64,000 bases of DNA, taken from Corythucha ciliata. Its lineage: Eukaryota > Arthropoda > Insecta > Hemiptera > Tingidae. Location of the stretch: assembly GCA_038030265.1 (NCBI GenBank), contig CM075943.1:28334001-28398000 (forward strand), written 5' to 3'. The notes beneath the pieces were generated by a model. It was not told the DNA's origin. It made no database searches and saw only the letters and a program-made list of their open reading frames with translations. Both the position numbers and the translations under genes were made by a program. Of this stretch, positions 47,486-60,789 are shown in pieces. Position 1 is the stretch's first letter. The number at the start of each line of letters is the position of its first letter.

Positions 47486-50400
47486 CTTACCCTAAGTGCA
47501 TGCCGCATGTTATAATATAATTTTGAACGTAGTATTCCTAAGAACAGAATCTTTTTCACGTTCCAGGCCTGGAAGACCGCCCAAACGAGCGCCCGTGGGT
47601 TTATCACTGGCTGCGTCTCACCTTTCGAGTCAAATCAAGAAACAACGAATGGACAACGGTGACTATCCAGGCTACGAGAACGGTCATATATCAGGTAAGG
47701 GGGAGAACCGCGGGGTTGCCGAATGACAGTTGACATGTCCATCCAACCGTTTGTTTGCCGTATAGAAATGGCGAAAGATTGGTGGGAGTGAGGGGGGGGG
47801 GTGGCGCAGGGAAAATCGTGTCAATCTTGTGTAGTTCCGCCGATTAGTCATGCCCGCTAGCTCACCCCACACCCCCCCGCGACACACGCATTCAAAACAT
47901 CCCCTCCCCCCGGACCCACTACCAATCCACGACCTTGCTGCTTGAACAACAATTGAAAATTAGGTACAAAAAAAGAGGTTTGAATTTCGGCTATAAAGAT
48001 ATTTGCAGGGGGGGGGGGGAGGCACGCGTGCCGTGTTATTCAAACTTAAGGTTTGTTTGTTAATTTGAAAAATGAAAGCCAACTTTACAGGAATGCGCGC
48101 CGTTTATTATTGTTTTGAGAGCGTCTAACAAACGTCTTCCCAAAACCTGTCAATTGAATAGGGACAATGCTTGACACAAGAGGCTTCACACAAGAGTTGT
48201 TGCGGAGGGGTGGGGTGGGGCGAAAAGTCGCCTATTAAATAACTATTTTCGTACGCTTCGTTATATTTACCGCCCTTATGGACTTTATTAATTAATTTTT
48301 CCATTCATTTTTATTTACACAGTTTTCTGTGAGCGGGGGGGAGGCACCCCCAGGTGCGTTTGACGGCTTCAAAAGCTAATACAAACATCTCCTTTAAACC
48401 CCACCACCATCAACACCCATGCTGTGCCGCCCATTTAAAATCCAAAGCTTTTTTTGGATACTCGAAAACATTGATTGAAAGAAAAACAGTCATTTCCGAT
48501 TTAACCCTTTTCTTCATCCCTTTTATCCACTCCCGTGAGTTGGCGTTATCTTATTTTACTGCAGCGAGGGGTGGGAGTAGTGCTTGAACTGTTAAGTTCC
48601 GTTTTCCTTTGCGTTTCATAAGACATTATTTATCATTTCCCATCCTTTACTGTAATTAAACGGCGTAATTACTTGGGAATTGCATCTAGTTAGAAAAATT
48701 ACGCTCTAAACACTTTGAATTTAGCAAACAAAGGCACGGCTAGGATTTTTTCAATTGTACAACCGAATGTAAATTGGACAGCATTCCTAGTGTTTTCCTC
48801 TTCCAATTATAAATGAGTGTACATAATTGTTACGTTTCTCTTCAGCTTAGAAAATTACAGTGACGTACATGGACACGAATACAGCCCACGGCGCTGAAGA
48901 ATTATTTTTAAAAGTTAGGTACGCAAAACCATTGATCCAATTCGAACGTTGAAAAACTGAGGGCTGGTGGGTGTGGTGATGGTGGAGGTGAGGGCTGTTC
49001 TTTCTCCGAACGTGGATAAATAAATTTATAATTATGGCTCAAAAAGCTTTATATCTCTTCTCTCGTTTTCCTTCTCCCTCAAGCTCACTAAACTTATTCA
49101 CTTTACGGTGACTTGTCGCGTAATGAGAGCGTGACGAGGGTATACCTTAATGCCTGTCGTCTTGTAAAAGTAATTAACCGTAATTAACGTGTCTGATGAT
49201 TTGCTACAAAGAGAGTTTTTAGAAGTGCGAGAAAAGGAAGAAGAGAATGTGAGAGAGAGAGAGAGTGAGGCTTCAAAAACAAAATCTTTTCCCCTCCTCC
49301 TCCTTCTTCCACTGGCGTACAAATCCTTAACCCACCACTGAGTTTTAGGCTTCCACTTATTAACTTTCCAAGTTATTCAATTGATAAATTTTTGGTGAAA
49401 ATGATAAGGAGGGGCCTCGCACACGCTCCTCGTGTATTGTTTCCAGTGAAAATGTGTGTAAGGCTATACGATGACTAGTTCCGCGCTCCCCGTAGCACGA
49501 ACAACCTTTAAATAATGTACCTGTGACAATACCTAAGTATGTTTCTATAACGCGATGGAAAGGAGGGGGTGGAGGGCTATTATATAGGAGTGATAGTTTG
49601 TTATCTTTGTCAACACAATGTGCCTATAGAGGGTGTATTGTGGGGGAGGGTGGCAGGGGGCAGCAAACTAGTATTTGCCACCCTTCTCCACCTCACCCAT
49701 TCAAACACTTTCGGTTGAAGGGGAGGGGGGAGGAAGGTTGAACAATGGAAAGCAATGGGCATTGTTGAGATATTGGTCAGTTCCCTGTTTATTCTGTATT
49801 GTGTGACCATGTGCGACCCTCCTGCCACACCACCACCCATTCCACAACCTCTGTGTCTGTGATCACCTCCTTAGCGTCGCCCTCAATCATCACCTACCCC
49901 CGTCCCTCCTCCTTTTTGGTCTGATTAGCTCCCAAATACACTGATTAGGCAAACGGTATACCTACGTCGGTTGAAACTATGGCAATCTGATTATCGGTAT
50001 AAATCGTTGACGAGGCGAGGGGGAAGAGAGCCTCCGAAGAATGACATCCACTAGATTTTGGTGGAGTAGGCGGAGAGTAAACATCACGTAAATAACGCAA
50101 TAAATCGTGATTTCGTTAGGTAGTATTGTACCAAACTATTAAATAAGCACGACCCCCGCGCGTTCTTTTTTGTTTCGTTCATTAATAATTAATGCTCGCA
50201 AAACGATTCGAATTTTGTCGTCGTGGGAGTGCCGCATTGATCGATTCATACAATATTGAGAGTAAGGCGCGTGTCTTTTTCCCACGGAACAAAAATTTCC
50301 AAGGAAAAAAAAATATTGTCACGACTAATTTCTGCCTATAAGGCTGTTCCCTTCACCCCCAGCACTTACCACCGCGATATTGTCACGAACAATGCCGCCA

Positions 50401-50784
50401 GTGGCCATCAAAGCCAACACCCCTTTTTTGGTGGGGAGGGGGGACCACACCCTCTCAAAAACGTTTCAAAAGGGGTAGCGCGGGCAAAACAATTATTTTA
50501 GGGGAAGAGCTTTTAAAACACTCACACATGCACACAAAAAAGGTAGCCATATAAGCGCATTGTATGGTTTAAATATGCCATTTTTGAAATAGAAAGACAC
50601 CCCCCTCTCACTCCTCCAGCACACCGAACCGATCGTGAAAACGCGATGAACAGAGAAGTTCTGTGAACTATGATGGTGTAGATGGAGAGGTGGAGTGTTT
50701 TTCAAAGGGTACCTGTGAAATCGAAAACACTGAACAAGAAAAAAATTATGCAAACTGACCGTTCTTCGTCAGAAACGGTTAATT
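47486..50784. other. no gene recognised
   Basis: Poly-G runs (47790, 48009), GA-rich tract (49249-49265) and polypurine patches. No gene supported. Confidence 0.6.
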
Positions 50785-51345
50785 TCACCCCGGGAAATGG
50801 CAAAATCAGTCCGAAAACTGGGACATCTTGCCCCAGAAGCTGGTTATTGGATGGAGTAAGCCGCGCGATGGACGGGTATTTCTATGCCTGAAAATCGCTG
50901 GATTTACTCCGAGAGACTGACTGTTTGACCGTGAAACATGAAATGTTTTACATCTTAAACGGGCAAATAGCGTTAGAAGAAGTGATAGAACATGGCACAT
51001 TTCAGCGGTTCAGGCTGGAAACTGGTTTTTGAGTACGTTTAGCCCGAAAACCTATCACGTATACTATAGGCAAGCATAACCCCAGAAGCTAACGTATTTT
51101 GGTTCAAAGCTTTCAATTTTTTGCTTTATACGACTATAGAATAACCCTGGGGACCATGAAATTCCAATCTCCGAACATGGTTCGGAATCGTGCGGTTTTC
51201 GGTCCAAAACTGGTAATTTTGTAACTGAAAACCGTGGCTCATTGACCCCAAACTGCAGTTCATGCAGCAAAAGAGTCCACTAAGAGTGTGCTAAAAAGTA
51301 CACTTGGCTCTAAAAACTGACAATTTCTCCGCAAAACCTTATAAT
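50785..51345. repeat. degenerate array with core GAAAACTGG
   Basis: CCGAAAACTGGGACATC, CTGGAAACTGGTTTTTGAG, AGCCCGAAAACC, TCCAAAACTGGTAATTTTG and CTAAAAACTGACAATTTC recur at irregular 30-60 bp spacing and run directly into the family B array. Probably a fourth spacer family of the same kind. Confidence 0.45.
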
Positions 51346-51359
51346 AAGACGAAAAACTT

Positions 51360-52430
51360 TGGCTTTGTCACAATTTAACCGCGATTGGCACTTTTTTCGA
51401 TTTTTCGGCGAATCAGCGCTTCCTCTGTTTTAGCTGCGAATGAACGCTTTTCCGTGAGTTAGCGCGAATTTTTCGAGGTGAATTAGCATTTGTCTAAATT
51501 TTAGCTACGGTGTGACGTCACCCTCAGAAGCCCAGAGTATGGGCGTTTTCTCAATTTTAGCAGTGAACGAGCGCCAGTTCTCGATCTTAGCTGTAAATTA
51601 GCGCCAACAACTTGTCCCAATTTCACACAATTTGTCCCAATTGTGTGGTCGCCAACTCTCGCTTTTTCTCAGCTTTAGCCTTGAATTAGCACTTTTCTGA
51701 AACGTAGCCGCGAATCAGTGCGTTTCACAAGTCTAGCCGTGAATTACCGCTTTTTCTCAATCTGTGCTCAAGTGATTTATCTTTTCTTTCCCCATTAATT
51801 ATAGCGCCTTGTCTCAATTTTATCCACGAACTAGCTTTTTTTCTTAATTTTAGTAGCTAATGAGCGACTTTTCTCATTTTTTGCGGTGAATTATTGATTT
51901 TTCTCAAATGTAACATCATAGCAATCAGCGCTTTTTTTAGTTCAGCCGCGAATTAGCGCTGTTTCTCAATTGTAGTCACTGATTTGCTTCCTGAAACCCG
52001 TGAATTGGTGTTTTTAGCTGCGAATGAGCGCATTTCTCAATTCAATTCGCGAATTAGCGCTGTTACTTCAAGTGCATTGCCTCAATTGTGGTATCGAACT
52101 AGCGTTTTTCTCAATTTTAGCTAGCTGTGACTTAGCTACTGAGTGGCCTCCAATAACCGCAAATTGGTGTTTTTAGCTGTGCATGAACACTTTATCTCAG
52201 TTTTAGACGTGGACTAGCACCTTTTACAAGCTTTTAGGCGCGTACTTGCCCCACAAGCAGCACGTTAGTACACCTTCTCGCATTTTAGCCGACCAAGGTC
52301 TCAGTTGTGGACCATTGCGTTAAGAATGGGGATACGCGCATTATATGAATATTACTTACATCCGCGAAATTGTATTCGAATGCCGCGCCTTCGCTTTTTC
52401 TCAATTTCTAGCCGCGGTCTTTCTCTATAC
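51360..52430 (+). repeat. degenerate 30-bp tandem array, family B
   Basis: Unit of 30 bp: GCGCTTTTTCTCAATTTTAG followed by CCGCGAATTA. About 30 units at varied decay, e.g. AGCCGCGAATTAGCGCTG near 51950 and AATTCGCGAATTAGCGCTG near 52045. No ORF. The core and period match family A although the spacer differs. Confidence 0.88.
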
Positions 52431-55400
52431 AGGACCTCTGGAGTCAAGACAAAGTTGAAGTTTTGAAATTAAGGAAATTCTACCCCGTGTTTTGTGGAAG
52501 CTGGGCGCGGACTGTTTAGCACTGTTTCACCATCAGTCAACATTGCTCTGTTCCTAAACTCTCAGAAACCATAAATCAATTCCGTCAAATTACGAACTCT
52601 TTTTTTCATCTATTGATGAAATTACACAAGAAACAACAGTACAAAGTTGTAAAAATGCTTGTCCTTAGAGGGGGGAAAACTTTGATGGACCCTATACGAG
52701 AATAGCCTCCACCGTAAACCGATAGGAAGTTTTAGATGCAATTACATTTGATGTTCCCATGTTTATGAACGCCGTCAAATATTTGTTAAGGCGTGGAGGA
52801 TAGAGAATGTGAAGACTGAGGGCTCAGGGGATGGTTGTGGGGGGGGGGAGATGTCTACGTGTCAATCTAGTGTGAAGGAAGTAATAACTCGAGTACTCCT
52901 CTCTCCATAAGCTTTGGCCAAAAGAGAGTAAAATGCACCGTTTTATGTAGTCTAGAAACCAATCAGGGTTGGAATGGGAAGGTCTTTCCTGGTGGAAGAG
53001 GTTTCTACGAGAGAAGAGGGCTTCGTCTTAGAAAATGATGTGGACGTGATCTGAATGTTTGGCCACGGTTACGATCTTAATAATCATTTTCACCATTTAT
53101 AACTCTCAAGGAAAAAGGTCTAAAGGGCCTATCAATCCACACAGCAAAGTTATTCTTCGAGTCTCTTCGAAAGCTTATAAGAGAGAGAGAGAGAGAGAGA
53201 GTGAGAGAGAGAGACATACTTCGATCTGGCGTACGTGGAAAAACATTCAGATTGCAGGCAACTTCATTTCAGTTGAAGATTCCTTTTTAAATGAGGTGGT
53301 GAATGACGTGCACGACTGCACTTCGCTCGTTTAAGAAAGAAGGAGAGGGAGAGAGAGAGAAAAGAAGCACTTGCTAATTGTTTGCAACTAAACGCTCGGT
53401 GGAACTCAGCGCACCACGAGGAAACGAAATAAAATCTAGTGCGAAAATCTTGACAATCCCGCGTGTTAAATACTCCTTTTAAAGCTTTCCCCCACAACAT
53501 TTCTCTTTATTTACGTCCGAACTGTTGAAAACAGTGTTAATGGAGCCCCCCCCCCTTCACCGAAGTAATCACTCGGAACGTTTGAAATTACGTCGAAAAC
53601 TACAAATTGCTTTGCCATCAACTTATTAGCCGGCTAATTACATTAACGATACTCATTCCAATAATTATTATGGAGTTACAATTTAAAAAAAAATAACAGG
53701 TGTACTTGAACTTTCAAAGATAATTTATGGACATTCACTTCAACTTTTCTTCCAGTCTCAGGGTGATAGTTAAAAGAAATTAAAAAAAAAAGACCAAACT
53801 CAGAGGGGGTCAAATGGTGGGACAGTAAAAGCCGTACCTGTGCAGAAAACCCCACCTGTTAAAGAATAGCGAGAATGGAGGGGTTGGAAATTCAGACGAA
53901 CATTACACAGTTTAAGTACATTAGCAACGGTAAAAATATCCTGGTTATTTGGGTGATGGTTGGAGGGGTTTGGTTGGAAGGGTGAGAGTTTGCAGCCGGG
54001 GGATAAAGAAACTCCGATCATTATAGACGAGAAGGGGTCAGAGACGAGCCCCCTCCGCTTCTTTCCCACTCAACACAATAATACAAGTGATGGGGCGCCC
54101 GCATTAAAACATGACATTGAACCGTGATTTATGTGAGCCCCACTTACGAGTGTTGTCTTGTTTTCGAATGATATAATTTCCACGAGAGGTTTTCTAATAA
54201 TACCTTTTGCGCGTGATATACGTTCACCTAATGAGAGGGTCTTAAAGCCGGTCACTTGAGAATGAGAGTGAGAGTACGAGGGATTGGGGGAGTGAGAGAG
54301 AGTGATGAGAGTGAGCTCATCCCTCTGAAATTTCAGACTTTGACTTGATGTTTGTGCGGCTAACATTACTCGATAATTTTAAAGCGCGCAGCCACGTTCA
54401 AATTCTTGTTTTTTATGCTACCACCACCGTCTCGAAGCGGTCCACGCTGACAACAAGCACAAAAATAATTAATACCAGGCTCGATAATTAGAATTATGTA
54501 CGCAAAAGGATCATCATCATCACTCTTTTGTGTGCGTGCTATACCAGAATTTAACGAAACAACACACTTTTTTTAATTAACTATATAATAATTAAAAAAC
54601 TGCAAATGTCTACCGAGGTCCTATTCAGCTAAGTAATATACCTTGTAATACACCTCAATCGAGGTTGAATGTACAAAGCGATATTTTTCTCATCCTGGCT
54701 CCCCTCCCGCAACACTAACGGCCTCCCGTAATCCATTAATTATACGTAATTCGAGCCAAGCACGAGGAACACAATAAACTAGAAATAGAATCTAAACCAG
54801 TAATGGTATGAGAATAAAAAAAAGAGACAGAGAGGGAGAGAGTTAAAAAAAAGAGATGAAATATTTGGTTAAGAGGTCGATAGTAATCGTGATGTGTTTG
54901 CCTGTCAGCTGTCAAGAGCATTGTCTTAGACACACCCACATCAACTGCATTAGACAAATTAATTCTATTCATTTCTTGTTTTAGAAGATGGAACTCAGGC
55001 GATAAAGCAATACGGAGAAAGCTTTGGGGGAAAGGAATACCGAGCGACATCCCTTTCGATTTTTTTAATCCTTGCTGAACAGGAGAACTCAATCCGAAAC
55101 TCAGATCCATACTGTGAGTGAGAAAGCCGGCAGGGGTGGGGAAGCTTCCCCCTTCCCCTCTCTAGCACAGAAAATTAAGACGCTCGTTTCGAGTGTTTGA
55201 CGAAAAAAAACGAGAACACCAACTCGGGAACACTGGCAGCCCACAGCCCGCCAGTCTGCCCAACGAGATAAGGGAATAATATCGCGCTGGGTGTAGTGGT
55301 GTGTTGGAGAAGGTGGTGAGACCGGGACGGTCAGTATAAAATTCAAATAGAGGGCTACACACGCTGTGATGGTATGTAATGGAAAACAAAACTGTAAGTG

Positions 55401-55995
55401 GAGGAGGTAATTTTTCGGTCTTGGGGAGCGTATATTATCGAAGGGCACGGGCTTATTATTGACACGACGGCTGTATAAAAAACAAAACGAGGGTCAAACT
55501 AGAAACGTTTAATTTCAGCCTCTTTAGTATCGTGAGTAACACGATCTTGGCTGAGTATTATCGTTTATTGAAAGGATCAATTTGGATTCTGTGGCCATGA
55601 AAGGGGGGGGGGATGGTGATGGAGAAGGTTCCAAAATAATTGTACGCCAACGGGCTCGACTGGATGACTTTCAGATAGAGGATGAAGAGTCACTTTGGGT
55701 AAAGGGAGGGGGCGTTTTTGTCGCTCAGGTACGACAGGCTGCTTTGGAATCGAGAACATCATCCAAATCCTGCGACCAGGAGTGTAATGAATGTAATCGC
55801 TCTGTTACCCCCGGGCCAGGTCTGGCTCTGTGGGCACCGGGGGCCCGAATTTCTGAAATCAAGAAAGGGAAGAAGACAGAAGCGACATCTTTGGGGAGGA
55901 TTTAGCCGTCGTAAGTTTGTGGGAACTCGGCTGTTAGAGCCGAGTAGCCAGAATAAAAATAAATTTTTTGGACGAAATTATCTAATTATTGGGGC
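52431..55995. other. no gene recognised
   Basis: (GA)n tracts. A 124-codon minus-strand frame at 54736-55110 has no motif. A compact hairpin ACTCGGCT/AGCCGAGT lies at about 55926-55946. Confidence 0.55.
53181..53214 (+). repeat. (GA)n microsatellite
   Basis: About 17 GA units with one GT interruption. A second GA-rich tract lies at 53345-53362. Confidence 0.95.
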
Positions 55996-56051
55996 GTGCC
56001 AGATGACCTCACTGGACCGCCTGGAGTCGAGATAATCGGCTGAACGTTCAT
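55996..56051 (+). repeat. array-associated segment shared with 39233-39292
   Basis: GTGCCAGATGACCTCACTGG, then TCGAGATAATCGGCTGAACG. Located 150 bp upstream of family A units, just as the 39 kb copy lies 100-200 bp from family A units in the direct repeat. Confidence 0.7.
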
Positions 56052-56194
56052 TTTTGGACGAGTGAACCAGAACCCTGTCACCCCCCCCCCTCAAGGACAG
56101 CAAGTACACAGTTCCAGAGCTTTCATACTGTGGCTTTTCACTCACCCACTCTCTGTCTTTACCACCCTCCCCTCACTTAACCGCTCACGATGGG

Positions 56195-56600
56195 TTTCAA
56201 ATGAGCCAACTCCACGACATTTTCTTTTTTTTTTTATGTCGGCAAACTCACGAAGTTTGTTTCTGAAAGTGCCAGATCCATGAAATTTGGTTTTTGAGAG
56301 AGCCAGAACCATGAAATTAGGTTCTGTAAAGTGTAAAATCACTTTCCAACATTAATGAATTATTCCACCGAACCCAAGGTGCTCATTTCAGTCCTGAGCC
56401 GGTAAATTGCGTCTTCAAATTACATTTCGTGGTCTATTACGATAATTATTACACTCCGGTTTGACTTTGCTCGAGACACGGGACATAACTAGTCAATCCG
56501 GGACTGTCCCCCGGTATACTTGACGATTGGCAACTCTATAGGTCAACCCCGCGAAATTGACTTTTGAGTCTTTTAAAGCTTTGGTCTGTATTTTCAAGTT
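56195..56600 (+). repeat. family A units
   Basis: AAACTCACGAAGTTTG, GCCAGATCCATGAAATTTGG, GCCAGAACCATGAAATTAGG (56240-56345) and AACCCCGCGAAATTGAC (56545) are typical family A units. The segment between them is unrelated. Confidence 0.65.
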
Positions 56601-56659
56601 AAAGTTGAAGTTTTTCAAAAGCAAATTCATTACCGTCAAGTTGCTCACGAGGGTGTCAC

Positions 56660-56679
56660 TCCCTCTCTATAGAGAGGGA
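56660..56679. repeat. 20-bp perfect palindrome
   Basis: TCCCTCTCTATAGAGAGGGA reads the same on both strands. Could be chance in GA-rich DNA. Confidence 0.9.
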
Positions 56680-59600
56680 TATAGACTCTCCGCATAGTAC
56701 ATATAACCACGACCTGTATTATAGCTACGATGGGAGGGATATAGAAGGCAAATAATGTTTATTAGATTTATACGCGTGCGTTTGGCCGCTGATTTGGGCG
56801 AGGAGGGGAGGGTAAGCGTGATATACTTTTGAACGAGGAGCGTTTACAGCACCTCGTTCACTAGCTCTTTCACCGTTTATGAGTTCTAATCGTTTTTTTA
56901 TTTTTAAGTCACTTCCTACTGGGAGTTTCACGATCCGACGAAGGAAATATTCTTTAACGGAATTCGGATCCTTGAATCGAGGTCATCACGACAATTTAAA
57001 AAATATCCGCTCGGGATATGAAAGCATTTTTTTTATCCGGTAAACAACAACTATCGTGCCAATTGATAGTCTCACACAGATAAATTGGAGAGGTTAGTTT
57101 CAATTGTTAGAAACCCTCCACTTGCCGATTCCCTTCCCGCCCTCCTCCTTGCTCCACACACCCTAATGCTTCTACGAGTTTTACCCCCCCCCCCCGCCAA
57201 CCATCCTTCCCATCGTATACCACAGTGTCCCGGAAGCGAGTCGTTAGTCCCAATCTCTCCGCCCCCCCCCCCACGGGGGCAGACCCCTACTTCCGTTCTT
57301 CTATATCTGTTTCTATACCTGCATTTTGTGAGCGATTGGATTTAATTGATGCAAAACAGTGCTGAATGTTTTCCCACATTGACGGTAGCCGGGGAAGGGA
57401 GGATGGGCAATTCAAATCAAACCTGTCCGGTCTGTCCATGGGCAATATCTCGCACGTTGTCCACCTTTTTATATTCTGTCAACGTGAGCTCACTTTTGAA
57501 CATTTTTTGAAAAACAACACGTAATTTAAAGTTGTAGTTTGCCGAGGACTAAAATATTGTTTTTATTTCTCCTAACTCCAATTCTTGTCTATTTATTGTC
57601 CTCATCATTTTTACTTTGGGGACGTGTGGAAATAACGTTTGGAATGTTTCGGTTCGTTCTTACGAGGCCAACTTCCAACTTTAGGGATTAAAACAGTTTC
57701 GTTTAAGTCGAGGGACCCGTTTTACAAAAAATACACTAATTGACGAATAGTTGGGGAGGGGGGGGGCTTTAAAGAATTTAGTCCCCACTTTAAAGTTTTT
57801 GAAGACTGTTGAAAAGTTATGAGTGCTATGCTGAGGATTTGGTAATTGCTCCTCCTTAGGGAGTTTCTCTCTAATCGTCTGGAATGGGGGGGGGGGCAAC
57901 GAATTTGTATTCACCGAAGGGATAACCATTATTGACTTGAGGCAATAAATAAAATCGTAGTGTAATGTGAAGAATTAGAGTGTAGTTGGTGTGGCGTGGG
58001 ATGAGGTTCTCTGGGGGGAAGGGCAGGGGGTAAGAAAGAGACTGGCGAGAGAGTGACAAATGTTCTGGAGGACGTGATAGCACTTACAATCGACTCAACA
58101 ACTACCTTGAGACAAATATCCGAAGGGGTGGCGGATCCTTTTCAGATTTTCTCTTTTCCCCTCTCCTTTACAACCCCAGGACCGCATGCTACCAATACAA
58201 ATGGAGCTGACCCATTCTAAAAACAGCGCTTAAAATGGGGGAGGGGGGATCAAAGTCGCGGCATTTAAAAATTAAAACAGAGACCCCCGCGAATTATTCG
58301 AATGAAGCCGTTTAAAAAACTGACTTTCCGGTACAATTCCAACGAGAATTAAAGCTCTTAATAGGAGCTCTCAGCTATCATGTTTTTTGTTTTTTTTATC
58401 CGCGGAGCCACGTTTGAGAGTTTATACATAAAAAAAAAAAAAGAGAGAGAGAGACCGCAGAGGTTAAATCGTGAGCAGATCTCACAGAAATTGTGGAGCT
58501 TCAACAATCACGACCGATCCCAATCCATGATGTGTCACGTCCACTATACGGTGGTTAATTTAAATCGTACACTGAGCAAACTCAAGACGTTTTCAAGAGA
58601 ACCTTTCTATTCATAATCTATTTCGTGGGATGGGATTGGTGAGGGGGAAATAGAAGGTGGTGAGGGAGCTAGAGCTGCAGGGAAGGAATGTGATCTGAAA
58701 ACGAGTTTTTTCTTCTTCGTCTTTTTCTTCCTAAAAGACGCTAACTACTGAAGATGTTAGATTCGATGTCACATAAAACTTCTCATGAAATGGTAAAGAG
58801 AAGGCGGGTGAGGGGGCAGGGGTTATTTTAAGTTCAAAAAACGCGTTTACAGCCAATCGCGTGTGCTGTTATTGTTAAATAGGCCGCCTCCGGGCAAAAT
58901 GATTTAAATCTAATGCCTTTCCCGCATTACAATTAGGGCGCACTGCAATGATGTAAATGGAATTTTCGTGCAACAAAGACCCCCCCCCCCCTTCACCAAC
59001 CATTATTGTCACACCGTATGTAAAAAGAAGTCGCATGAACCTTAAGAATGCAAAGAAATTGTGTATAAAGATTAACACAAATGGGTAGATATAAATATTA
59101 TTATTACGAAAATGTGGGTCTCGTCTTGTGTTACCGGACATGCGACAAGAGAAAACTCTCATTGAGCTTTTATTATATTTACGAACGCGAAGGATTCTCT
59201 TTTTTGAAAAAATACAAAGCCGTTTCTTTATGCTCACCCAGTTTGAAAGAAAAAACATTTTTTATATCCTTCCCAAAAAAAAAATCGCACGACATTAAAA
59301 AACAAAGTTTTCTATTGAAATTAGGTTTTGTACCCTCCCCCTTTTTTACCACAGAGGCTTCAAAGATGAAAATGTGAAATTATTCAATTCATAAAAAAAG
59401 AGCGTTAAAAAAAGACTTCGGCGTTGTAATTATATTAACTGTCTCGAGCCTTCTCATTTTCATGTTTCTGTTCCATTTTAGGTTCGGGTCATAATCACTA
59501 CTGAAAAAGACTGAATGGAATACCGCGGCCTCAGACACTTTGAAAAGCTTTGTGAAAAATACGCAATTTAAAAAAATTATTTGCACGCCGAAAGTTCCGT

Positions 59601-60789
59601 TAGCCGCGATACAGTTCCGATGAGATTGATGTTTTTCTTTTGTTTTTCAATGTGCAAGAAAGAACAAAGAACGAGGGAGGCTCTCCTTTTACGACAGAAA
59701 ATAAAAAAAGTCAGAGCCGAAGGTAGGCAATGACACGCCGAACACAACACAGAGAGCTGCGTTCTTTCCTTCTTCCATTCATCGCCATAGTCCAAGTGAT
59801 TCAATTCGCTCGGAGAAAACTCTGCCCTTGAAAAAGTTAGGTACCGCGAAAACACACTCAATAGGTGGAAGATCCGTGCGGAATTAGTCGAAAGATAAGT
59901 ATAATTTCGCCCTCAAAACTTGTAATTTTGTTTACTTTCGGCTTGATGACTAAAATTTAGTCTCAGAAAACAGCTATAGCCCACAACCAGCAAACAGCCC
60001 GGGTCAGCCCAAAGTTAGGTGCACTGCTTGATCAAAGAAAACTCTATTTTATTCGCCGCAAGTTTTAAATATTAGGTACTCTGGAAAATAACTATCGTAC
60101 AACCTGTACCCTCTGGTGCCAACACCACTATGGGCGTGTTGACCCAGCAGCTGGCAATTTTTTTCCAATAAACCAGTTAATACCGTCGCTAAGTAGAGTT
60201 TTTTAAAATTATAAATGTCATAAAGTCGCTTTTCGGCATAAAAAAAGGTCAAGCTCAATACGATTATTGGAAACTTGTCCAAGTAGCTTGTGCAACGGCC
60301 CTGGCCAGTTGCACATCTCAATTTCAGGAATTTCAGCTTGGAAAGGTTTCGCCTAAATATTTATATTCCAATTTTTTTCATTAGGTGAATACTTGAATAG
60401 TAGAGGGAATTCACTAAACTTCGTCCAGAAAAGAGCGTACAAAATGGATTTTTGGAGGTTGAAGAATACCAGAGGATTCCTTAGCCCCTTCACCACCACC
60501 CATCTGGCGACGCGAGTAATCTGAAAATCGAGATGGATTTTCTATTATTTACGAGCCTTCGATGGGGTTCTCGCTTTGTATCCGTCAATTTTGACCACTG
60601 CGGAGACTGTGGACAAGAGGGGGCACACAATCGACCTGCCTAAAGTCCAAGAAGAAGCCTCAACGCAACTGGACCTCGCTGGCCCGCTGTCCAGTGGGGA
60701 GCAAAACGAAACGCTCATTTTTGGCCACTGGGTGTTTTGGCTGCAATTCTGCCTGAAGTTACTGCATGCACGCGGTCCTGAAGCCGCGA
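56680..60789. other. no gene recognised
   Basis: AT-rich with several C-run patches followed by CACCAACCATC-like words (57184, 58980). No coding signal recognised. Confidence 0.6.

Noticed and set aside
51360..52430. CRISPR-like array
   Set aside because: Only a ~10-bp core recurs with decayed units, unlike near-identical CRISPR repeats with unique spacers, and the surroundings are eukaryotic with no cas genes.
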